This document shows, one piece after another, positions 23,822-35,800 of a stretch of DNA of 64,000 bases. The DNA lies in assembly GCF_029910215.1 (NCBI RefSeq), contig NZ_CP110395.1, forward strand, positions 2,604,001 to 2,668,000, given 5' to 3'. The position numbers were made by a program, and so were the translations under genes. Source of the stretch: Paraburkholderia sp. D15. GTDB taxonomy: Bacteria > Pseudomonadota > Gammaproteobacteria > Burkholderiales > Burkholderiaceae. Within the stretch, counting starts at the first letter, position 1, and each line of letters begins with the position of its first letter. The notes beneath the pieces were generated by a model. It was not told where the DNA came from. It saw nothing but the letters and a program-made list of their open reading frames with translations, and did not search any database.

Positions 23822-26800
23822 TCAAATCTTCCCTAACCGCGCCCGCTCGTCCGTACTGAGCACCGACCGTTGCGTCGGCCCCGCCTGACCGAACCCGAGT
23901 ATCGACACGGCGCTCGACGGATCGTAGCCGACCTGCTGGCGTTTGCGCTTTCTGCTGTCGTCGTCGCCTGTATCGCCGAAACCTTCTACCTGCACCGAGA
24001 TAGTCCAGCGGCGCTGCCCCACGCCCGACGCGTTGTTCTTCACGAGATCCTGCGCCATCTGGCTGGCGGCCGAAGCCGCCGAACTCGCGGCGCTCAACGC
24101 GCCCGTATTCACCGACTGCGAGACCGGGACACCGAGCGACACGCCCTGCACCTGAATGTTGTCGGCGTTCGCCACATGCAGCGCCGCCACGTTCAGGTTG
24201 CCCGACACTCGGATGCCTGCGTCGCCCGCATCCACCGTGCCGCGCGGCGCAACCAGCGTGGCGTTGCCCGGCGCTGAACCGGCCACCGACTGCAGGGTCG
24301 CGATACCGGCACCGCTGACTTCGCCGCGCGCGTCGACGGTGCAGTAGTGATTCGCGTCGCACACGTATTGCGGCGCCGGGGCATCGGCGGACGACTTCGC
24401 GCCCTTGCCCGCGTTGATGTCGCCGTTCGAGCTCCAGATGGTCAGATCGCCGCCCTGCTCGGTGAAGATGCGGCTCTGCGCGAGCAGCACGCTCTGATCG
24501 GTGAAGATATTGATGTTGCCTTGCTCGAGTGTCAGTATCCCCATCGAACCCGGTCCCGCGACCACATTGCCGGTATTGTCCACGATCGTGGGCGGCGCCG
24601 TCGTGCTGCCCACGAGCGCCTGCCCCCCTGGCCCGAGGATCGAGATGTTGCCGCCCTGCTGCGTCTGGATCGTCGTACTGCGAATGTCGAGATTGCCGGT
24701 ACTGACCGTCTGGTTCGCACCGTTGCTGCCGCCGGCCAGATTGTTCGCGGTGTAGCCGAACGAAGCCGGGAACAGCGTGTTGATGGCCTCGTAGCCGCGA
24801 GCGTATTTCTGGTAGTACGGGCTCGCCGGATTGTTGTAGTCGGTCCCGACCTGGGTCAACACGCCGAACAACACCTGTTCGGCGAATAGCTGCTGAACGT
24901 ACGGCGGCAATGCCTGGAACTGCTGCCATGCCAGCGCCGCGGACAAGGTGCCCACCGCATTGCGTGCCGCGGTTTTGTCGGTCTGCAGCCCGGTATCGAC
25001 GCCCAGCCCCGCATCGTACTGCTCCATGAACGCGATCAGTGCCGGGGTCACGCTTGAGACCCCAGCGACCGAACTACCCGGCGCGACGTAGGTAGACACG
25101 AAAGTCGCGAGATCGACGCCGGGACCGACACCGAACAGCACGTTGATGTCGGCGCTCTCGTGCGGCAGATTGAGATTGTTTGCGTTGCCGACTGCATCGA
25201 TGCCTGCTACGACGACGCCGCTGGCTCCGTTCACCGCATACAACTGCGCCTGGTTGGTCAGCGGGCCGATATTGCGCCCCGCCTCGATATCGAACGTACC
25301 CGGGCCGCCCAGCACCAGCGCGGGTATCGCTCCCGCGTTACGCGGCAGGCCCGACGCATCGTAAATGTCGCGCCCCGCCACCACACGCGTGACGTCCGAG
25401 CTGCGCAGGTTCTGTCCGTTGAACGCGAGGTTGACGACGTCCTGACCCGCCTGAATGAGCGTCGGTTTGTCGGTCGATAACGTGACGAGGTTGTCGTAAT
25501 ACGTTCTGTTAGCCGCGGCCGTCTCCAGCTTGCCGTCCACGATGCTGCCGTTCAGGCTATAGATGCGCGCCGGTGTCGTATCGTCGGCGTGCAGCGCGCC
25601 GACGGCATGGGGCGCCGGGGTCGCCCCGGGTTGCGTCGGCGACGGCATCTGCGCCGGGTCGGAATCCAGCATGCCGAACTGACTGGGCGACGTGGTGTGA
25701 TTCAGGACGCTGGCGATATTGCTGAGGTCGATCGATTGATCGGCGATCAGATTCAGTTGTCCATTCGCGGACGGGTACAGCATGCCGCCGGATAGCACCG
25801 AGATTCCGCCGTCGAACGCGGTGACGTTCAGGCTCGCGGGCAGCATGCCGTTCGCGCCGGTCAGCACGCTGGCCAGCCCACCTAGCGTGACGTCGCCCGT
25901 CGCCGAAAGAACGTTGACCGACGAACCCGACGAGTAGTTCTGACTGTCCTGGTATTGACGGTAGTTGGTCAGTGTGATTGCTCCCACCCCTCCCGGTGGC
26001 GCAAAGCTATTCGACAAAGACGGATCGAGTACTGCGCCGAGGTCGACACCCTGTGTCGCAGTCACGTTGAGGACACCGTTCTGCGTTGCAAGAATCGTCG
26101 ACATCGCAACGGTCGGTGTGACGTTGATGTCCGAACCGATCCGGCCTCCCGCCGTTATCGTGCCGGTCCCACTGGCGACGAAATAGTCGCCGCTCAGGAT
26201 ATCGCCGCCCGCATGCACCGACAGATTGCCGCCGCCCACCGTGACCGGTGTTCCGTTTCCGTTCAGATACCACGTTGTCGGCAGCGACACGCCGAGGTCG
26301 GAAATCGTGCCGCCCGCGTTGACCGATACATTGCCGCCGGCACTCATCACGCCCTGATCGAAGGCGCCGAAATCGATCGAAGTCCGGGTAAGCAACGTAG
26401 CGATGGCGTTGTTGACAACGGTCGGATTCGCGGTGATTTCCATCCACTGCCACCAGAACTGGCTGATATTGCTGCCCTTCGTGCCGGTCACCGTCCCCTG
26501 CGTGTCGATCACGTTCTCCATGCCGCTGATATTGCCCTGCGCGCGGATCGTGATATCGCCGGCGGAATCGGGGTTGACTGCGGGCGACACGAATATGTCG
26601 GGGCTTCCGGGAACACCGGACACGATCGCAAGCGTGTTGTCGACAGCAGGGTTCGCAGCCGTCGGTGCGCCGGCCGTGTAGATCGCTCCGGGGATGACCA
26701 GCGCGTTCGGATCCGTCGCGATCGTGCCGGTTAGACTCGTGTCGATCAATGAAACGTTGTTCGACGCGGCGATGCTGATCGATCCGGTGCCCGTGCGAAT

Positions 26801-29800
26801 CGTCGTCGGCGTCACCAGCGTAAGACCGTTTGCATCCACGTACTCCGTGTGCGTGTCCATTGTCACGTTGCCGTTGTTGGGCATGCCGCGAAACACGGAA
26901 GCAGCCTGGACGGCGAGCGGATCGGCACTATTGAAATTCGCCCCCGCGACGAGCCCCCAGGACACACTCGATCCGCCCGCAAGCGACGCAGACGCGAGCG
27001 GCAATGGATTGTTGATCGCCGCAACCGGAGACGGCGTATTGTCCACTGGAGTGGGCAGATCGATGCTCGTCGTGTTGATCGGTGTGATGTTCGCGACGGC
27101 CGCGGGCGGCTGGATCATCGGCACGCCATTTTTCAAGCTGGTATTCGCGACGACTTTGCTGGCCACGCTTTGCACATAGGCCGCGTATTGATTGACGTAC
27201 AGCAAATACTGTTTTGCATAGTCGCCGAAATCCGCCTGAGTGGTCGGCGCAGGAGGGGCTGCGGGAGGGGCAAAGCTAACGACCCGATTCCGCGCGAGAT
27301 AGAACGTCTGCAAATAACTGAAGCTTGCTTCGGAAGCCATGTTGGCGTTCAAGACAACGGCCGGCACTGTCGTATCAAGAAACTGCGCATACGCCACGTA
27401 CAGCGCGTAATACTCCTGCAACTCCTGCGGATCCGCGCCGGTGATGTTCGTCGGCCCCTTCACAAAACCCAGGGCTGCGTAATATGCGAGTCCCGAACCG
27501 CTGGTCCCTGTGTAGGGAAACGATCCGCCCGCCGCGTTGTACTGAGTTTGCGCCGCCGTGTACAACCCATATGCATCGTACGACGGCACGCGAATACTGC
27601 CGCCCGACACGACCGGATTGACCACCTGGAAAAACCCATCCGTCAGACTCGCATTGACCTTCACATTATTCTCGGCGCGGAACGTAATATCCGGCGCCTG
27701 CCCGTTGAAGCGGAACGCGAGATTCGTCTGCGACGTGCCCGCGCCGAGATTCCAGTTCGTCAACACGGAGATATCGCCGTTGTTGATCGCGGTGCTCGGG
27801 TTGTCCAGTTCGATGCCCGGCACGACATGGAAGTTCGCGATGCCAGTACCGGCAAATTGCGCCGCCACGCCGCTCACGCCGTTCTCGACATAGCTCATCA
27901 ACGTGCCCGGCACGGCGGCATTCGCGTCGCCGTTCAGATAACCGTAGAAGCCCTGATGATCCGCATTGGCCTGCGTCGGCGTGAAGTAGTCGCTGGTCAG
28001 ATAGTCTGCCAGTTGCGCGGGCGTGGTCGGTGCGGCGAGCGCGTTGCCCTTCTGGTCGGTCCATGTGCCCGCCACCATGCCCGGCTGCCCCGCACCCGCC
28101 ACGCTGTTGTTGTACCAGCCGGCCGGATCGACGATGCCGTCGAAATGCTGCCCGCCCGTGCTCGGGTCGGTCGTGCTCCACACCGCGTACGCTTCGAGAT
28201 TGACGCTGCGCGCGCCCTTGATCTGCGCGCCGGGTTGCAGCGTCACGTTCACGGTGCCGTCGTCGAGCAACGGCGCGCGAAAACCGACCGTGCCGCCCGA
28301 CAACCCGCCCGCGGTACCGCCCGACACGTCGATGACCGCCTGATTGCCGAGCGTGATCACGCCTGAGTTCGCCGCCGAAATGTTCTCGTAACCATAGGTC
28401 GGATTCACCGTGACCACGCTGCCCGGCGTGCCGGTCGTACCGATCGTGACGGTGCCGCCGCGCTGCGTTGCGCTCGATCCGGTCGCGCGCAGCGTGCCTT
28501 CGACATCGACGCCGCCGCGGCCGTACAAACCGATCTGCCCGCCGGCCACGCCGGACGCGTCGATGGTGCCGAGAATCTGCACATTGCCGTTGTTCGGATC
28601 CTGCCCGCCCGTGCCGCCGTCCGCGATCAACGCGACCTGATGCGCGGTCAGCGTGTTGCCCGCCGACAGCGTGAGGTTGCCCGACTTCGTCTGGATCGAG
28701 ATCGCATTGTTCACGCCGCTCGATGCCAGGGTCTGCGCGAGCGCGTCGAGATCGAGCGCGCTGCCGGTCGCGAGCGACACCGAGCCGCCCGCGAAGCCGC
28801 TTGCCGCGCCGCCCTTCAGCGTGCCGTTCAGGTTCACGCCCTGCTGCGGCGCCGACACGGTCAGGCTGCCCGCCGCCCCGCCGCCCTTCGCGCCGGAGAA
28901 GTCCAGCGTCGAACCGGACTGCACGTCGACCGTGCCCGCGTCGGCGGTCAGCGTGATCGAACCGGCCGGCGCGTATTGCGTGATGTCGAAGAACTGTTTC
29001 GACACACCCGCCGCGCTCACCGTCGAACCGCTGCCGATGGTCAGATTGCCGCTGGTCGCTTCGAGGCTCACGTTGCCGGCCGGCGCGGCGATCGTCGCGC
29101 CGTTATCCGTGAGCGTGCCACCGATAAACGTCAACGCACCGCCGACCGCGGTTCGCGTCAATGCAGTGCCCGTCGCGCCGTTCAAGCTCAGCGCGCCGGT
29201 CGTTTTCACCGTCGATGCCGAACTCGTATCGGCGAGGTACACCGGCGCATTGAGCGTCACCGGCAACGCGCCGAAATCGAACGTGCCGGTATGCTGCCCG
29301 ACGATGCCGTTCTGCGCGTTCATCGTCACCGAGCCGAACCCGCTCACGACCTTGTCGCCGCTGCCGAAGTCGATCTCCTTCGCGTTGACCGTCAGCGAGC
29401 CGCTGCCCGCAACCGCGCTCGCCAACGGCGCGCCCGCCTCGTTCGTGAAAGCGACCTGCTGACCGTTGAGCACGACATTGCCGCCGTCGCTCGTGAACGT
29501 CCCCGCGCTCAGGTCGATGCCGTTGCCGAACGTCGCATCGACATTGCCGATGAAGTTCATTGCGCCCGCGCTGCGCAGAATCACCTGCTGCGCGTTGGCA
29601 AGCTGCGCGAGCCCGGCCGGATCGAGCACGAAGCCCGGCAGGTTCGCGGCCGCCGCGCCGCCCTGGTTCGTGAAGGTGATCGCGGAACCGTCCACCGTGA
29701 TCGCCTTCGCCGACAGCGTCGCGCTCGGGTCCACTTTCAGGTTGCCGGACGAATCGAGCGTCAACGCCTGGCCGCCGTTCAGCGTCGCGTTCGCGCCGAC

Positions 29801-32800
29801 CGTGAGCAGCCCCGTGCCGGTCGCGCCGGTGCGCGTCACCGTGGTCATCGCGCCGTTCGAGACGCGCAGCAACGCACCGTCGCCCGCGATCGCGATCGGC
29901 TGATCCTTCGCGGCCGGGTAGCTGCCGCTCGTGCTGATCGCGCCGCCCGCATCGACGCGCAGACCGTTCGCCGCGTTCGGGTCCGTGCCGCTCGGATCGG
30001 TCTTCGTGACCAGCAGGATCTCCGGTCCGCTCAGCACGCTGGCCGAGTTGTTGGAGACCACCACGCTGTCGGCGAGCGCGTTGATCGAGATGCCGCTCGT
30101 CGTCGCGGTGCGCGTGCCGCCGATCAGCAGACTGCCCGCGTTCAGCGCATCGAGATCGGCCGCGCTGATCTGCAGATAGCCCACGAGCGCCGGCGCGCCG
30201 TTGCCGGTGATCTGGATGTTCTGCGACGCGATATCGACCTCGGCCGGCGCACCGCCCGGTCCCGCCGCCGTGTTCAGCGTCGCGCCGAGCGCGAGCGCGT
30301 GAGACGCGGCCAGCGCGAGCTGGCCGCCGTCCACCGGCAGCGGCGGCGTCACGTTGCCCTTGCCCGCGGCGAGCGTCGGGAAGAACTGGTTCGCGCCGGT
30401 CGTCGTGTATTGCGAGTACTGCTGCCACACCGGTCCCGACTGCACGTTGAACAGCGTTGGCGTCGCGCTGCGGGCGCCCGTGATCGCGTTGCCGACATAA
30501 CCGGCCGTCACCACCGTGCCGTCGGCGAGCACGCTGCTCGACCCCGGCGTGACGTTGCCGTTGCTACTGGCGACCGTGACCCGGTACGCGCCCGGCAGCG
30601 TTGCGTACATGCCCGGCAGCAACGTGTAGTAACCCGGCGCGAGGCCCGGCACGCCGCTCAGATAGACCGACTGGCCGAGCGCGCTACCCATGCCGGCCTG
30701 ACCGACGCCGAGCGTCGCCGTGCGGGTGCCCACCGTGCCGTTCGCGTTGGTGGAAGGTTGCAGCGTCTGCGCGAAGGTCGGGTCGTACGCGGACACCGGC
30801 GACTGCGCGCCCGGCACGATCGCGTAGACGTTGGAGCCGCCGGCATTGGTCGGAATCGCCACGCCGGTCGAATTGTTCGCATAGCTGACGTTGTACTGGG
30901 ACAGCACGTTGCGCGTGCCGCCGGTGCCCGGAACCCATTCGGCCGCCTGCAGATCGCCGCCGCCCGACAGGTCGATCGTCGCACCCTTGCTCAGCGCGAC
31001 GCTGCCGCCGTTCACGCCGATGAACTTGGACGGCGGCGCGTTCAGATCGGGCAGCGTCGTGCCGGCGCCCGGATTGAACTGCCATTCGACGCCGTCCACC
31101 GTGGTGCCGTACGGGATCACCGTGTTGTCGTTGGAGACCGAGGTCACGCTGCCGTTCGCGAACGTGACCGAATTCGTATTGACGATCGGCAGGTTGCCGA
31201 ACTGGGTCTGCGTCGCGGTGTTCGTCGCATCGCCGACGCCGAACACCAGCGAGCCGGACGGCGCGCGCACGGTGCCGCCCTGCACGATGTCGGTCGCATC
31301 GACGAGCAAGGTGCCGCCCGCCGACAGCGGCACGCCCGCCGCGCCATTCGACTGGAACGCGATGGTGGTCGGCGACGGCCCGGCCGCGTCGAGAATGAAG
31401 GTGCTGCCGGTGGACGGATACAGGTCCGCGGCCTTGAACGCCAGATTGCCGGGGCTGTAGAGTTCGCCACTCTGCAAGCCCGAACCGTTGGGGATCGTCG
31501 AGCTCAGACGGATATCGCCGCTGCTGGTGAAGTTCGCGTTGCCGAAGTTGTTCAGTTGGAACTGGTTCACGAGATCGATGAACGACGCGTTCACGTTGAG
31601 CGTCGCGTCCGATGCAGAGCTCGTCACGGTCATCGTCGAGCCGTCGGTGACGTTCGGGCCGGCGATCGACACGTAGGGCGCATTCAGCGTGACGGTCGAG
31701 CCGATCGTCGTGGGCGTCGATGCTCCCACCTCGTTGTTCAGCAGCGTGGCTAACGTCGGAATCGAAAAGACGCCGGCCGGATTCTGCACGCCGTGCAGCG
31801 CCTGCGCCAGTTGATCGCCGCTAATTGCCACGATCCGGCTTGCGTATATCCGCACGGCCTGGGCCACATCGATATCGACATTGCCGGCAAACGCGACCGG
31901 CGCATTCGCGACCGTATTGCTGCTGCCCAGCACGAGCGTCGCGATGCCGGAGCCGCTCAGGCGATCCACCGCGAACTGCACCACGCCGGTAGGCTGATTG
32001 GCAGTCACCTGTTTAGCATTCGTCACGGGTGCGCCGAACACGTCGACCAGATCCTGTCCCGCGGACAACCCGGCCGGCACGAACTGGCCGCTTTGCTGCA
32101 GAACGAGCGCGGTCGCGCCCGGCAATGCAACGCTCGTGCCGTCGGCCTGATTAGCCTGAACCGCGCCGGTGAGCGGCGCCAACGTCAGCGTGCCGCCGCG
32201 CGCCTCGCTCGCCCCCGGTTGCGCGCGCAGCGTGCCGTCGAACATCAGGCCGCTGGACGCCGCGATCGTGATCGAGCCGGCGTCGCTCCAGACCGGCTGC
32301 GATGCGTAGGTGCCGTTGGCCTGCACCTGATCGAAATTCGCCGACGTACCGGACACGTCGATGCGCGACCCCGCCTGCGCGACGACGTAGCCCGAATCGT
32401 CGGAGAGCGTCACCGATCCACCCGGCAACACCTTACCGGACACCGGCACGAAGGTCGCGGCGCCGCTCTTCACTGGCGTGGCCAGCGGATTGACGAGCGC
32501 GACGCCGGACACGTCGAGTACTGCGTCGGGGCCGAGCCATACCGATTTGCTGTTGCTGGTAAACGTTCCCGCCAACTGTCCGCTGTACTGGCCCGTCACC
32601 TCGTGGCCGCCGGGGCCGGAATCCGCGCTCAGCGTGATCGAGCCGCCCGGTGCGATCAGCGAGCCGAGCACGGTGACCTGGGCCGCGCCGCCCAGGCCGA
32701 TGTTCGCGCCCGCATCGGCGACAATCGACGCGCCCTGCCCGACACTGACCGTGCCAACCGAGCCGTCCTTGACCGGGATCTGCACGGGCGCGACCTTGCC

Positions 32801-35800
32801 GATGTTCTGGTTGATCAGCGTCTCCTCGATGGGCAGGTAGCCGCCGCCCGTCAGCACGAGCCCGGTGGCCTGGCGATGGTAGGCATCGAGCGTGCCGGCG
32901 CTCGTCAAACCGTTCGTGGAGAGGCTCGCGCCGCTGGCGGTCTTCTGCAGGGCCGTTACGTCCGGCAATGCATTCTGCTGGGTCAGCCGGACCATCGTGC
33001 CAGGCGCCACGGTCGAGTCGTAGTACGCGTTCAGCACATAGTTACCGAAGCCCTGCTGCGCGAAGAAGTCGCTCGGCAGCACGAGATCCCAGGCGGGCGC
33101 GGACGCCGCGTCGCCGCCGATCTGAAAGCCTGCCGCGCCGAGCGTGAGCGTGCCGCCGCCCGAGAAGCCAAGACTGCGGATCGTGCCGTTCATCGACAGA
33201 TACGGATCGGACGGCAGTTGCGCGAGATAGTTGTCGAACGTGACGAGCGATACGCTGCCGCCCTTGCCCGCCGGAATCCCGTTGCTCATCAGCAACTGGC
33301 CGTTGGCCTGCATCTCGCCGCCGCCCGACACGTCCAGTACGCTGCCGGCCTGCAGGTCGAGGCGGCCGCCCGCGCTCAGGCTGATCTTGCCGCCGTCGAT
33401 GAACTGGCTGTTGCCCGGTGTCGTGCCGGGCGCCACCTGCACCTCGTTGTTGACCCATTGGCCGGCCACGCTGATCTGTCCGGTCGGCAGCACCGTGATG
33501 TCGCCGCCGTTGGAAATTGTCACCGTTCCCGAGGGCACCACGATCGAGCCGGCCACGGTCGTGCTGCCAGGAAACGTGCCCGACAGCGTCACCGAACCGC
33601 CCGGCTGCAACGCCAGCCTGGTGCCCGCGCCGACAACGAAGCCCTTGCCGGAAATCTTGTCGCTGGCGACGTTGAGGTTCGCGAAACCGCCGTTGTTCAG
33701 CGTATCGACCGGCACCACCATCGTGGTCAGCACGTTGCTCGGATCCGTCGCCGGCAACGCATGCTGCGCGTCCGTGTTCAGCGACGTCGTAAATGAAAAG
33801 CCCGGTGTCAGATCGTTGAGATCCGGCGCGGCATTCTGCAGCACGATCAGACTGGTTTCACCCGACGGCGTGCTGTCGCTGGCATTCCACGTCTGCGAGA
33901 TCGGCGCGCCTGGGTTCCTCAGATTCGGGTCGGTGCCGAGATTGAACGTACCACCGGCCGGCAGATCGTTGCCCTGCATCTGCTTCGAGCCATCGAACGC
34001 CTGCGCGCTGATATCGCCGTCGAGCACGAGTGATTGCGTCGCGTACAGATCGAGCGTGCCCGCATTGCCGCCGACGATGAATTCCGGCTGCCACGTCCCC
34101 CCTGTTTGCAGCGGGTTGTACCAGGTCTTCGTCACGCCCCAGCGCGGATGACTCTCGGTGAACTGCCCCGCGATGCCGACGAAGGTGTCGTAAGGACTCG
34201 CCTGGCCGATCGGCACGATCGCGCCGCTCGCATCGACCAGACGCGTGGTGTTCAACATGCCGCTGTCGTAGTGAACGTAGCCGCCGTTCAGGTTCATCGA
34301 CGAACCGGTTGCCGTCATCACTTCGTTACCCGACAGCGTGATCGTGCCGCCGTTGGTCAGCAGCTGATCGACTGTGCGCGGCATCGCATTCACGTAGCCG
34401 GACAGATTCAGGATCGGACTGCCGACCCATTGCAGCCCGTCGCTGCGCGTGCCGGTGAGCGTGCTGTCCACCACCACGCCCTTCTGGCCGAACAGGAAAC
34501 CGTCGCGCAGCAGCGGCGAATCGGCCAGTTCGTTCTGACCGATCCGGTCGATCGTCAGCAGGATGCTGGAGAGCGGCAGTTCGACGTTGGCGAGACCCGA
34601 TACGTCGATCGTCGCGCCGTCGTCGAGATAAATTCGCCCCGGCACCGCGGCGAATCCCGCCGGCGTGGTGTAACCGGTCGCCGACTGGGTCAGCGCGGTG
34701 ACCGACACGCCGGAACCCGGCGCCTCGATCAGCGAGCCGCCCTGGAACCAGACCGAACCGGCCGTCATCGAGACGCTGCCGGGCACGAAGACCGTGCCCG
34801 GCGTCGAGGTGGCGGTCTGGCCGTTGTTGTCGGCCAGTACGGCCGTGACGGAGTCCGGGCCGAAACTCAGCAGGCCGGCGCGATGCGTGACGTCGCCACC
34901 ACCCGTGCCGCCCGTGACCGGCTGGCCTCCCGTATAGGACAATCCGGTCGGCTTGTTCGACTGATACTCGTCGACGGTCGAGATCGTGATCGCGCCGGGT
35001 GTATTGACGCTGGTCGTCACGCCGACCACGCCGTTCTGCGCGACATTGCTGCCCAGCAGGTTCACCGTGCCGCGCGACGCCTGGACGATACCGGTGTTGA
35101 TCAGTGTGCCTGCCGGGGTGATATCGACCGTCGACCCGTTCTGCTGGGTGACGATCTTCCCGCTCAACTCCGGCAACAGAATCTGCGGATTTAACGTGGC
35201 GCCGGCGTTCGGCCTCACGCTCACGCCCACGCCCGCGGCAAGCACGACCTGACCCGCCGTGGCGGTGATGCTGCCGCCGTTGGTCACATTGGGCGCGGCG
35301 ACGATCACGAAACCGCCGTCGCTGACCGTGCCGTTGATCTGCGTGGTGATCGACGCCCCCGGCTGGATCGTGATGTCGCCCGGCGCCTGATACGGACCCG
35401 TCGCCGTGGCCACGTCGCCCAGACCCAGTATCTCGTTGGGCACGAGCTTGCCGTTCAGGCCGGTCGACGTCCCCGATTCCGGATACGCCAGCCCGCCCGT
35501 CGTCCCCGCGGGCATGCTCAGGAACTGCTGGTTGCTGGCCACGATGCCCGCCGCGCTCAGCCCGGGCTCGTTATTCATATCGAGCAGATTCAGCGACGAC
35601 GCCACCAGCGCATGCACATTCACCTGCGAACCCGCACCGAACAGAATCCCGTTGCGGTTGATCACATACACCGCGCCCTGCGCGTTGATGTTGCCGAGAA
35701 TCTGGCTCGGCGCGCCGCTCGGATCGACGATGCGGTTGAACACGGCCCAGTTGTTCGCGCCGTTGGTCTGCGTGCCGCCCGACTGATCGAAGTTCAGCGT

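Noticed and set aside
28640..31753. A 1037-codon open frame on the plus strand inside the tpsA gene, and several others of 400-670 codons nearby.
   Set aside because: They are antisense shadows of GC-rich tpsA codons: Arg/Val/His-rich nonsense, no ribosome-binding sites, no domains.
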